This document shows positions 34,188-42,365 of a DNA stretch of 64,000 nt, piece by piece. The notes under the pieces were generated by a model. The model saw nothing but the letters and a program-made list of their open reading frames with translations, was not told the DNA's origin and ran no database searches. Each line of letters starts with the position of its first letter. Position 1 is the stretch's first letter. Location of the stretch: the NCBI RefSeq assembly GCF_965205175.1, contig NZ_OZ242038.1, forward strand, positions 496,001 to 560,000, given 5' to 3'. The position numbers and the translations under genes are program-made. This DNA is from Poriferisodalis sp965205175. GTDB lineage: Bacteria > Actinomycetota > Acidimicrobiia > Acidimicrobiales > Poriferisodalaceae.

Positions 34188-36674
34188 ATGGATGAAATCA
34201 CAGATCAACAACAGCTTTGGCAGCGGCGGCTCGACGAATATCTCCGACATCGATCTCGTAACGGCTTGGCAGAGAAGACTCCCGACAGGGATCAGTCCGC
34301 CCTTCAGCAATGGATCCAATGGTCACTGGACACGGGACGGGACCCGGCGCTGTTCGAAGAATATGGCTCCGAGCAGCTGCAGGAGATCTTTCCCGGCTGT
34401 GCTGATGCTAGTGCCAAACTGTATCTGCAGATCGCCAAGTCATGGTGCGAATGGTGCCATGAACAACCGTGGCATACGTCAACTCTACCACAGTCAAATG
34501 GCGAGGACGATACAGTTGATAGCGAACAGATTTGGCTTGGTCGCCTTGAGCAGTATCTCGAATACCGCCGTAGCCAAGGCCAAACAGTCAGGACACTTGG
34601 AGACCGTAGACGCCGGTTAAAGAAATGGATTCACCTCTCGCTCCAAGCAAACCATAATCCCGCAGAGTACTCGTCAGCTCTAGTAGATGATCTCTTGGCT
34701 ACCACCCATATTCGCAATCAGCAAGAAAAGAAAAACTACAGTCGACGCATCGAGGTTTGGTGTGACTGGTGCAAGAACGAGCCATGGTCTCGACAGATGC
34801 CAGACGTACCGTCAAATTGCTGGGTTGTGCGAGCCAGCGCTGGGGGCGAAGATTCTTACTCTAATCGTCGAATGAGGCGCGTTACAGTCGGCTTCAACTG
34901 GAACAAATGGGGAGACCTCGCTAGCTTTGAGCGCTGCACTTCACGCGCTGACTTGGGACAACTTATTGACGACCGCACCCATGACATGTCTCGGGGCCGC
35001 CGATACCACGTACGAGATCAAATTTGGCGCTTTGGCCGGGAGATAGAGATTGGGGATCTCGTTGTCATGCCCCAAAATAAGGCTAGCGGAGGCACCATTT
35101 GCATTGGTCGCATTGAAGGAACATGCGATAGCGACGCGACTCAGCCTGATCGCCAACAGCTCTATCGGCCAGTAGAATGGCTAGCAACAGATGTAGATCG
35201 CTACCAAATCAAGCATGACTTAAATGATTCGTTGAAGCGTAGAGGCACGGTCTTTAGGGTGAACTGTGACGATGCTGCATATCGGCTATTGTACCTGGCA
35301 CAACACGGACTTGATCCCGGACCTCGTTATGCTGGAGTTTACGACGCTTCAAGACTGCCTGGTCTCCACAACATGAACTTGGAAGCCTTAGCCGAAGAGA
35401 TGCTCGTTGAGGAGGCGTTCCTTGCCGATATCGCGAAACTGCTCGACGACAAAGGGCAAGTCATCTTGTACGGACCTCCCGGCACTGGCAAGACCTACCT
35501 TGCTCAGCGTCTAGCACGGGCCATTATCAGCGCTAACGATGTGAGCAATCTAGATGCCGGCCTTACCGGCGAGGCACCGGCAAGTCAAAGGCTGTCAAGC
35601 GAAGAGTCGGCACGTGCGAGTGCCGGTAGCGACTCTGGTGACAGCACGCTCGTCGATGGAAGCCCTGTGGCCGGTCGTGACAACGACAATGCCGCTGGCA
35701 ATACGAGTGGCGACGTTCAAGACAGCAAGAATGGTCGCGACGGCTCGTCCGCATATTCGCTGGTGCAGTTTCACCCGGCGTACTCCTACGAGGATTTCTT
35801 CGAGGGCTACCGGCCTCGAGTCGACGACAGCGGACAGATGACCTATGTACTCACGCCTGGTCCGTTGGTGCGGATTGCGGAGCGGGCCGTGCAGCAGCCG
35901 CACGAGCGGCACGTCATGGTCATCGACGAGATCAACCGTGCGAACCTGCCACGCGTGCTGGGCGAGCTGCTATACCTGCTGGAGTACCGCGACGAGGCCA
36001 TTCACACGCAGTATCGGCCTGACGCCAAGTTCTCGCTGCCCAAGAACCTCTGGTTCATCGGCACGATGAACACTGCTGACCGGTCGATCGCGCTGATCGA
36101 CGCAGCTATGCGGCGACGATTCCACTTCGTGCCGTTCTTCCCGAGCCACGGTCCGACCGAAGGGCTGCTGAGGCGTTGGATGGACGAGCACTCACCTGGT
36201 CAACGCTGGATCGCCGCGTTGGTGGATGCGGTCAACGATGAACTCGCAGATGCGATGGGCGGTGAGCACATGCTGATCGGTCCGAGCCACTTCATGAAGG
36301 ATGACTTGGACGAGGACGCGCTGCGCCTCATCTGGGAGTACAACATTGAGCCGCTCATCGAGGACCAGCTCTTCGGTCGCCACGACGTCATCGACCAGTT
36401 TCGCTTCGACAGTGTCCTCAAGCAGCACGGCCCTCGGGCGCAAGCTGCGCGCAACAACAGCGCCGACACGCCCCCGAACGCCCAAGGCCCTGGAGACCCT
36501 CAAGCCAAGATGCATGACTCTGACCTGGGCGACACCGCTGGAGTCGAGCCGGACGTAGAAGGCCCGGACCAACAGGACCCGGACATACATAGCCCGGACA
36601 TACATAGCCCGGACATGCATGACCCGGACCGACACGACGTCGTGTCGGAGCCGCGAGAGCACCTCGACTCTTGA
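34188..36674 (+). CDS. mcrB: McrB-like AAA+ GTPase with tandem SAM-like repeats and EVE-like reader
   Basis: An 828-residue restriction subunit. Residues 10-95 and 114-205 are two copies of one helical domain (LWQRRLDEYLRHRSRNGL / IWLGRLEQYLEYRRSQGQ, both ending in a WCEWC or WCDWC turn and EPW), resembling the core-binding (SAM-like) domain of tyrosine recombinases. Residues 212-345 look like an EVE/PUA reader (VVRASAGGED, IGDLVVMP). The AAA+ part has GPPGTGKT at 429-436, VIDEINRANLP near 578 and MNTADRSIALID near 627. A hydrophilic insert of about 70 residues follows the Walker A helix, and the tail repeats PDIHS. The first 1.3 kb is clearly AT-richer than the rest. By homology it would read modified DNA and drive McrC cleavage. 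Confidence 0.85.
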   Translation: MDEITDQQQLWQRRLDEYLRHRSRNGLAEKTPDRDQSALQQWIQWSLDTGRDPALFEEYGSEQLQEIFPGCADASAKLYLQIAKSWCEWCHEQPWHTSTLPQSNGEDDTVDSEQIWLGRLEQYLEYRRSQGQTVRTLGDRRRRLKKWIHLSLQANHNPAEYSSALVDDLLATTHIRNQQEKKNYSRRIEVWCDWCKNEPWSRQMPDVPSNCWVVRASAGGEDSYSNRRMRRVTVGFNWNKWGDLASFERCTSRADLGQLIDDRTHDMSRGRRYHVRDQIWRFGREIEIGDLVVMPQNKASGGTICIGRIEGTCDSDATQPDRQQLYRPVEWLATDVDRYQIKHDLNDSLKRRGTVFRVNCDDAAYRLLYLAQHGLDPGPRYAGVYDASRLPGLHNMNLEALAEEMLVEEAFLADIAKLLDDKGQVILYGPPGTGKTYLAQRLARAIISANDVSNLDAGLTGEAPASQRLSSEESARASAGSDSGDSTLVDGSPVAGRDNDNAAGNTSGDVQDSKNGRDGSSAYSLVQFHPAYSYEDFFEGYRPRVDDSGQMTYVLTPGPLVRIAERAVQQPHERHVMVIDEINRANLPRVLGELLYLLEYRDEAIHTQYRPDAKFSLPKNLWFIGTMNTADRSIALIDAAMRRRFHFVPFFPSHGPTEGLLRRWMDEHSPGQRWIAALVDAVNDELADAMGGEHMLIGPSHFMKDDLDEDALRLIWEYNIEPLIEDQLFGRHDVIDQFRFDSVLKQHGPRAQAARNNSADTPPNAQGPGDPQAKMHDSDLGDTAGVEPDVEGPDQQDPDIHSPDIHSPDMHDPDRHDVVSEPREHLDS
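36563..36637 (+). repeat. Five tandem 15-bp units at the mcrB 3' end
   Basis: Units of 15 bases beginning CCCGGAC; units 2 and 3 are identical (CCCGGACATACATAG), the others vary in the second half. They keep frame and encode PDxxx pentapeptides at the McrB C-terminus. Confidence 0.85.
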
Positions 36675-36738
36675 TGACACGAGCACGAACCCGACAAACA
36701 AGCTTCCCGCCAAGCCTCCCGCCCGAAAAACGAGAGTC

Positions 36739-36920
36739 GTTCACCATGAAACAGGCGAGCAGCGCACCGCAAACCACGCCCTCCAGAACCGCGTCGGCGT
36801 GAGCGGTGCCGGTTCACCATGAAACAGGCGAGCAGCGCACAGCGAGCGTTCCGATGAACTCGGCTGCAGGCCGCGCGGGTGCCGGTTCACCACGAAACAG
36901 GCGAGCAGCGCACCGCAAAC
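36739..36920. repeat. Three 36-bp repeats at an exact 73-bp period
   Basis: Copies at 36739-36774, 36812-36847 and 36885-36920. Each begins GTTCACC and copies 1 and 3 end CGCAAAC; copy 3 differs from copy 1 at one base and copy 2 differs at three near its end. The 37-base intervals differ from each other except for GGTGCCG just before copies 2 and 3. The geometry (36-bp repeat, 37-bp interval, GTT...AAAC ends) resembles a tiny CRISPR array, but no cas gene lies in the window and the shared interval ends argue against it. The region 36675-37080 between mcrB and mcrC contains no credible gene. Confidence 0.7.
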
Positions 36921-36961
36921 GGCAATCCATCGACTGCCGAACGGCCCACGACTCAAATTGC

Positions 36962-37031
36962 CAACAGCTCGTGACCAACAACCCGTGGCCAACAACTCGT
37001 GATCAACAGCTCGTAACCAACAGCTCGGATG
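36962..37031. repeat. Five tandem 14-bp units upstream of mcrC
   Basis: Units of 14 bases with core CAACAGCTCGTGAC (CAACA-C-CG- conserved), copies at 36962, 36976, 36990, 37004 and 37018. They end 50 bases before the mcrC start. Confidence 0.8.
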
Positions 37032-37080
37032 ATTGACGCTCACATGACGGAAGCTCGCCGCAGCGGACAGGTCAGCTCGG

Positions 37081-38580
37081 ATGGCTGAAGGCCGCACTCG
37101 TGGCGAGGCTCGGCGTGCTCATGCGGCCGCGCCCTGGGCCGCGCCTGGATCCGGCAATGTCATCACACTGGTCGAGTGGCGTAGCGAGCGGCTTCGGCTG
37201 GACGATGGGACGGCTCGATATCTCGGTCAAGCCGGACGGGCCAGCCGAGTCGGCCAAGTCCACCAAGCCACCGGACGGGCCAGCCGAGTCGGCCAAGCCA
37301 GCCGAGCTAGTCAAGTCAGCCAGACTCAGTGGCTTCACGTGACTCCTGACCCCGAACCGGGCTGGTGGAGGGTCCGGCCGCGCCACTACGTGGGAGCGTT
37401 CACGCTGGGCGACCTGCGCATCATCGTGCAGCCGAAGATCAAGCCTGAGAATTTGTTCTTGCTGCTGGAGGTCGGGCTGCGGCCCGAGGACTGGCGGGCC
37501 GAGGCCATCGACTACGCCGACAACCACGACCTGCTCGCGGCACTGGTGTCGTTCTTCGCACGCACAGCGGAGACCACGCTGGCACGCGGGCTGTTCCATC
37601 ACTACCGGCACGAAACCGACGATCTGCTGGCGCTGCGGGGCCGCATGGACTTCGTGCGGCAGTTCCGGCGGGGCGGCGTGCTGGTGCCGATGGCCTGCGA
37701 ATGGGACGACTTCACCGCGGACGTCGACGAGAACCGCTGCCTTGCGGCGGCCATCAGGTTGGCGCTGCGGGTGCCCGACGTGCCCTACGACGACCGTCGA
37801 CGGCTCCGGCGGCTGCTGGCTGCGCTGGACGGCGTGGCCGAACCCACCGCATCGGCGGCGCTGGAATGCCTCGACCGCATTGCCTACACGCGCATCAACG
37901 AGCACTACCGCGCTGCGCTCATGCTGGCACAGTTGCTGCTGGCCAACTGCACCCTGCGAGACCGTCACGGCCACACTGCTGCCTCAGCGTTCATGCTGGA
38001 CATGAATGATCTGTTCGAGCAGTTCGTGACCCGCCGCCTGCAACGCGAGCTGCGTGCGCTGCGGGCGCCACACGGACCGCTCAGCGTTGCCGCTCAGTCA
38101 AGCCTGTATCTCGACGACGAGCAGCGTGTGCAGATGCGGCCTGACCTCACCTTGCGCAGCGGCGGCGAGACAGTCGGCGTCGCGGACCTCAAGTACAAGC
38201 TCGCCGAACTCGCCGAATATGACGCGAGCGCACCCGCCAACACGGAAATGCGTGCGCGCCAAGGCGACTGGTACCAGCTGCTGGCCTACACCACCGCGCT
38301 CGACCTGCGCGAAGGAACGCTCGTCTACTGCGCCGACGTGAACCCGGAAGAGGGCAGCAAGCGGCCGCCCGCGAACGGTTCGTCCGCGCGGCCCAGCCCG
38401 GCTGCGTCATCCATCGTCAAGTCAACCGTCACTGTGAGACACACGGGCATGAGACTCCACGCTGTCGGCATCGATCTATCGGGCAGCCCAAACGACATCA
38501 AGGATCAGATCGCAGCGCTCGCCGACCACCTGGCAACCACCTGCTCGGAGCAGCACAGACAGCGCACATACGCGGCCTGA
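37081..38580 (+). CDS. mcrC: McrC-like PD-(D/E)xK endonuclease subunit
   Basis: A 499-residue nuclease partner of McrB. After an N-terminal beta domain (VITLVEWRSERLRLDDG, HYVGAFTLGDLRIIVQPKI) comes the helical middle of the McrBC 5-methylcytosine family (LARGLFHHYRHETDDLLALRGRMDF), and near residue 355 the nuclease core RPDLTL ... VADLKYK with D355, D369 and K371. Residues 48-80 are an expanded loop with a 27-bp direct repeat (GRASRVGQ twice). Usually mcrC overlaps mcrB; here 406 bases of repeats separate them, and no ribosome site precedes the ATG at 37081. The tail beyond 425 is Ser/Pro-rich and then helical. Confidence 0.85.
   Translation: MAEGRTRGEARRAHAAAPWAAPGSGNVITLVEWRSERLRLDDGTARYLGQAGRASRVGQVHQATGRASRVGQASRASQVSQTQWLHVTPDPEPGWWRVRPRHYVGAFTLGDLRIIVQPKIKPENLFLLLEVGLRPEDWRAEAIDYADNHDLLAALVSFFARTAETTLARGLFHHYRHETDDLLALRGRMDFVRQFRRGGVLVPMACEWDDFTADVDENRCLAAAIRLALRVPDVPYDDRRRLRRLLAALDGVAEPTASAALECLDRIAYTRINEHYRAALMLAQLLLANCTLRDRHGHTAASAFMLDMNDLFEQFVTRRLQRELRALRAPHGPLSVAAQSSLYLDDEQRVQMRPDLTLRSGGETVGVADLKYKLAELAEYDASAPANTEMRARQGDWYQLLAYTTALDLREGTLVYCADVNPEEGSKRPPANGSSARPSPAASSIVKSTVTVRHTGMRLHAVGIDLSGSPNDIKDQIAALADHLATTCSEQHRQRTYAA
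37232..37297 (+). repeat. 27-bp direct repeat inside mcrC
   Basis: Two identical 27-base copies, 37232-37258 and 37271-37297, beginning CCGGACGGGCC. They are 39 bases apart, a multiple of three, so the frame is kept. Confidence 0.85.
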
Positions 38581-38690
38581 TCGCGCCGCTCGCCTCTCGC
38601 TCACCTCACAATTGGCGACTGGCTGAAGCGCTGGTGGCCGGCAGGCGCACAGTACGCGTGTCGCGCTCACCGCAGTCGCGCTCGCAACAG

Positions 38691-39839
38691 TCACGGCCAT
38701 AGCTCGTCGGCAGCGAGCGCGTGATGCAACTCGGGCATCGACCAGACATCGATGCCGTCCTCGGTTCGGAACGACCGCCGGCCCCCGTAAGCCAACACTC
38801 GTCGCCGCAGTCCGGGCAGCGCTGCCAGCGCACGCAGCCCCTTGAGCATCGCAGTGTGGTATTGCTGCGCCGACTTCACTTCGATGGCCAGGTGCTCACC
38901 GTCGCGTGTGAGCACGAAGTCCACCTCGGCGCTCGACTCGGTTGCGGCCCAGTAGCCGATGTCGTCGAACAGATGCTGGGGCTCGTTGTGGCAGCGCAGC
39001 AATCCGAGGACCCACCCCTCCACCAACGCGCCGCGCTCCTCGGCTGTGGCCGGCCCGAGCTGTCGCTTGACGGCGCGCACGAGCCCCGGATCGGCCCAGT
39101 ACAGCTTCGGCCGGCGCCGCTCTCGTACACGCAGCTTGGCCTCGAACGCCGGCAAGCGAACCGCCATCAGCGTCTGCTCGAGGATCTCCAAGTAGCCGTC
39201 GATCGTGGCCCGCGTCACGCCCGCATCGCGCGCAATCGATGTCGCATTGACCGTCTGGCCGTGCATCAGCGCTGCCACCGGCAGGAATCGAACGAACCCC
39301 GACAGGTTCCGCACCGCCGCTTCCGCCCGAATCTCCTCGCGCACGTACAGATGCACATAGCTTTGCAGCACCTCGCGGCGATCCCGAGCGGCCCACACCA
39401 ATGCGATGGTGCCCCACGCGAGCGCTTCGTCGAGGTCGAAGTCGTCGCCGAGCTCAACAGGTGAGAGCGGGTGCATCGTGCGGTGCAACGCACGGCCGGC
39501 GAGCAGATTGGTGCCCGCCGAGGCCAGCTTGCGAGCACTGGAACCCAGCAGTGCGAATCGCACGCCGCGGTCTTCGATTTGGCGATGCACCTCGTTGAGC
39601 AAGCTGGGAATCCGCTGTATCTCGTCCACCACTGCCCACTGGCCGGGCTCAAGACCCGACAGCATGTGGCCGAACAACGACGGGTCGGCCAGCAAGTCCG
39701 TGAACAGTGCCTCGTCAAGCAGGTCCAGGCGCAACGCGTCTGGCAGCACACGACTGGCCCACGTGCTCTTGCCAGTGCCCCGCATACCGAGCAGGAAGAA
39801 GCTCCGGTCCGGTACCTGCGCCAAGCGTCTGTAGTGCAT
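38691..39839 (-). CDS. DUF4143-type AAA+ ATPase
   Basis: A 382-residue protein of the widespread ATPase-plus-DUF4143 family. Walker A is LLGMRGTGKSTWA near residue 16, Walker B QWAVVDEIQRIP near 68, then LLGSSARKL. The C-terminal half carries the nuclease-like fold of DUF4143: SSAEVDFVLTRDGEHLAIEVKSAQQ, which has the E/D...ExK pattern. Function is not settled for the family; many members sit in defence or toxin-antitoxin settings, as here beside McrBC. The ATG at 39839 is preceded by TATTTT at 7 nt. It runs convergent to mcrC. Confidence 0.82.
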   Translation of the reverse strand: MHYRRLAQVPDRSFFLLGMRGTGKSTWASRVLPDALRLDLLDEALFTDLLADPSLFGHMLSGLEPGQWAVVDEIQRIPSLLNEVHRQIEDRGVRFALLGSSARKLASAGTNLLAGRALHRTMHPLSPVELGDDFDLDEALAWGTIALVWAARDRREVLQSYVHLYVREEIRAEAAVRNLSGFVRFLPVAALMHGQTVNATSIARDAGVTRATIDGYLEILEQTLMAVRLPAFEAKLRVRERRRPKLYWADPGLVRAVKRQLGPATAEERGALVEGWVLGLLRCHNEPQHLFDDIGYWAATESSAEVDFVLTRDGEHLAIEVKSAQQYHTAMLKGLRALAALPGLRRRVLAYGGRRSFRTEDGIDVWSMPELHHALAADELWP

Positions 39840-40173
39840 ATGCGCGAAAATAGCCGAAAAATGTGTGTCTACTGTGCGTATTTTGGTGTTCTTCCGGGCA
39901 GTATCCCTGCGCGCGCCACCTGCTCCACCCACTCGACCGTGGTTCCCTGCGCCGCCTGCTCCAACGTGGCCGCCGCACAAGACGACGCGAGCAGGTGCGA
40001 CAGACGGTGAGCGCAGTCCCCGCCCAGTCCCCCCCCCCCAGTCCCCGGTCGGCAGTACCCGAGGAGTACCCCCCAGCGGCGCACTTGATGCACTGCGTCG
40101 CCGCTGCACCACGAGTTCGTGGAGTTCACCTGCTCGTTGACGCTGGTTTGCCCTGCGATGGCAGGCTGACACG
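39840..40173. other. Intergenic region with an 11-base C tract
   Basis: 334 bases between divergent genes. It holds TATTTT (39847-39852, minus strand) at the leaderless distance from the ATPase start, and an uninterrupted run of 11 C at 40029-40039 in a run of C-rich sequence. No gene is credible here. Confidence 0.5.
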
Positions 40174-40848
40174 GTGACAGCGCTGCGCGACACCACGGCG
40201 AGCCGACTGACCTCGGAGTTCGTCGGCACCGGCTTCTTGCTGCTCAGCGTGGTCGGCTCGGGCATCATGGCGCAGCGACTCAGCCCCGACGACATCGGGC
40301 TGCAACTGCTGGAGAACTCCATCGCCACGGCCGCTGCGCTGGCCTGCCTGATCCTGCTGTTCGCAGCAACCTCGGGGGCGCACTTCAACCCGGCAGTGAC
40401 GCTGTGGGCACGCCTCGACGGCGAGCTGGACAACCGAATGACCGGGCTCTACGTGGCCGTGCAGACAACCGGCGGGATCCTCGGCGTCATCGCCGCGAAC
40501 GTCATCTTCGAGCTCGACGCAGTGTCGTGGTCCACCAGGGACCGCATCAGCGCCGCAGCGTTCGTGTCGGAGATCATCGCCACGTTCGGACTGGTGATCG
40601 TCATCATCGGCGTGGTGCGGTCCGGCAAGGCCCAGTTCGTGGCCTTCGCCGTGGCCGCCTACATCGGCGGCGCCTACTTCTTCACCTCGTCCACCAGCTT
40701 CGCCAACCCGGCGGTGACCATCGCTCGCATGTTCTCCGACACCTTCGCCGGCATCGCACCCGCCAGCGCGCCGCTGTTCATCGTGGCGCAATTCGCCGGC
40801 GCGCTGTGCGCAATCGCTGTCGCCCGAATTACCCACCCGCAGCGCTGA
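40174..40848 (+). CDS. Aquaporin / MIP-family channel
   Basis: A 224-residue membrane channel for water or small solutes with six helices and the two pore motifs: SGAHFNPAVTL near residue 70 and SFANPAVTIARMFSDTFAGI near 175. The second NPA is followed by Arg, as in water-selective pores, and the F at the FxNPA position is typical of the bacterial group near arsenite-cluster MIPs. The GTG at 40174 has neither a good ribosome site nor a -10 box in the leaderless position. It stands alone. Confidence 0.87.
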   Translation: MTALRDTTASRLTSEFVGTGFLLLSVVGSGIMAQRLSPDDIGLQLLENSIATAAALACLILLFAATSGAHFNPAVTLWARLDGELDNRMTGLYVAVQTTGGILGVIAANVIFELDAVSWSTRDRISAAAFVSEIIATFGLVIVIIGVVRSGKAQFVAFAVAAYIGGAYFFTSSTSFANPAVTIARMFSDTFAGIAPASAPLFIVAQFAGALCAIAVARITHPQR

Positions 40849-41169
40849 AGCAGTCTTCAACCAAAGCAGTCTCAAGCGGACCGTCGCAGCCAAGATCGCA
40901 GTGCTCATCCGGGCAACCGAAGCGCCCGATGGTGCTTGGCGCTAGGCATTGCTTGGTATTGCTTGCCCGCCGACGCGGACTGTCTCGGCTTGGGCTCGAC
41001 TCAAGCTCGATCTGGGCTGGATGGGCTGGATGGGCTGGCTCGTCCGTGGCGTTCGGGTTTGCAGCGCTGCGGCGCGAAGCGGTCAAGCGCTTGGCGGCTT
41101 GGCCTGTCCGCGATCTGCTGGTGCGCGGCTGCCGCACGGCTGCTGTCTTCACGGCTACTGTCTTCACGG
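40849..41169. other. Intergenic region between convergent aquaporin and hemB
   Basis: 321 bases without a gene. It contains GGATGGGCT repeats near 41018-41040 and three tandem 15-bp units CACGGCT(G/A)CTGTCTT at 41135-41179, the last of which runs into the end of hemB. No strong terminator hairpin was seen. Confidence 0.5.
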
Positions 41170-42150
41170 CTACTGCAGCGTCTCGGCGAACTCTCGTGCG
41201 AGGTAGGTCAGTATCAGGCCCGCGCCGGCTCGCTTGATCGCCGTGAGATGCTCGACAGCGGTGGCGGCACCGTCGATCCAGCCGTTGGCCGCGGCCGCCT
41301 TGAGCATCGCGTATTCGCCGGACACGTGATAGGCCGCCAAGGGCAGATCGAAGCGGGCTCGGGCCGCCGCTATCACATCGAGGTAGGCCAGCGCCGGCTT
41401 GACCATGACGATGTCGGCGCCCTCGGCGATGTCGAGCTCGATCTCTGCCATTGCCTCGCGGGCATTGGCAGGGTCCTGCTGGTAGCCCTTGCGGTCGCCG
41501 CCGCCGGCAATAGTCACATCGACGGCGTCGCGGAACGGCCCGTACTCCGCCGACGCGTACTTGGCCGAATACGCCATGATCGGCAGGCCCTCGAAGCCGT
41601 TGCGGTCGAGCGCCTGGCGGATCGCCCCGACTTGGCCGTCCATCATTCCCGACGGGGCCACCATATCCGCGCCGGCGGCGGCCTGAGCCAACGCGACCCG
41701 CTGATACAGCTCGAGCGTGGCGTCGTTGTCGATGTCGCCGCTGTCGGTCACGACGCCGCAATGGCCGTGGTCGGTGTACTCGTCGAGGCACAGGTCGGCG
41801 ATGACCGCCACTTCGGCACCGTGATCGTCACGCAGGTTGCGCAGCGCCACCTGCACGACGCCGTCGGGGTTCCAAGCTTGCGACCCCAGCGCGTCCTTGC
41901 GTGCTGGCAGGCCGAACAGGACGACACCGCTGATGCCGAGGGCCGCTAGCTCGCTGACTTCCGTGCGCAGCGACTCTTGGGTGTGCTGCACGATGCCCGG
42001 CAGCGACCCGATGGGCTGCGGCTCGGCGGCATCCTCGCGCACGAACAGCGGGGCAACGAGGTCGTCGGGCGTCACGGTTGTCTCCGCCACGAGGCGGCGC
42101 AGTGCCGGGGTGCGACGCATCCGGCGAAGGCGGCGAGCCGGAAAGGTCAC
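41170..42150 (-). CDS. hemB: Delta-aminolevulinic acid dehydratase (porphobilinogen synthase)
   Basis: Haem pathway enzyme that joins two 5-aminolevulinate molecules into porphobilinogen, 326 residues. The Schiff-base lysines are in IMAYSAKYAS and DIVMVKPALAYLD. The metal region reads DLCLDEYTDHGHCGVV: the middle Cys of the zinc-type triad is Asp, as in Mg-dependent or zinc-independent forms. The GTG at 42150 is preceded by TAGCAT (42157-42162) at 6 nt, so the transcript is probably leaderless. The neighbouring genes do not belong to haem synthesis. Confidence 0.95.
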   Translation of the reverse strand: MTFPARRLRRMRRTPALRRLVAETTVTPDDLVAPLFVREDAAEPQPIGSLPGIVQHTQESLRTEVSELAALGISGVVLFGLPARKDALGSQAWNPDGVVQVALRNLRDDHGAEVAVIADLCLDEYTDHGHCGVVTDSGDIDNDATLELYQRVALAQAAAGADMVAPSGMMDGQVGAIRQALDRNGFEGLPIMAYSAKYASAEYGPFRDAVDVTIAGGGDRKGYQQDPANAREAMAEIELDIAEGADIVMVKPALAYLDVIAAARARFDLPLAAYHVSGEYAMLKAAAANGWIDGAATAVEHLTAIKRAGAGLILTYLAREFAETLQ

Positions 42151-42156
42151 CCCGCA

Positions 42157-42162
42157 ATGCTA
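42157..42162 (-). promoter_or_regulatory. -10 box TAGCAT of hemB
   Basis: On the minus strand TAGCAT stands 6 nt before the hemB GTG, with no ribosome site between. Confidence 0.5.
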
Positions 42163-42352
42163 CGCCCGCATCCAGCCGACTGCCGGTGCCGGATGTGCGG
42201 TGCTGGGCCGCCGGGCACGCAGGTGCCGGGCCGCTGAGGGTGCAGTGCCGGGTGTGCATTTTGTTACGCGCTGGGTACGAGCTGGGTACGAGCTGGGCAG
42301 GTCCAGCATGCTGTCGTGGCAGAAAACGGCGCGCGCCCGAGTGCTCGTGACA

Positions 42353-42358
42353 TAGCTT
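42353..42358 (+). promoter_or_regulatory. -10 box TAGCTT of the SCP2-like gene
   Basis: TAGCTT lies 7 nt before the GTG at 42366 and supports that start over the ATG at 42399. Confidence 0.48.
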
Positions 42359-42365
42359 CGCTGCT

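Noticed and set aside
36739..36920. Calling the 36-bp repeats a CRISPR array
   Set aside because: Only three repeats, no cas gene in the window, worn middle copy, and the intervals share their last bases. Kept as a repeat with CRISPR-like spacing only.
36806..37036. 76-residue open frame MPVHHETGEQ... between mcrB and mcrC
   Set aside because: It is a reading of the 36-bp and 14-bp repeats, has no ribosome site or promoter, and no domain.
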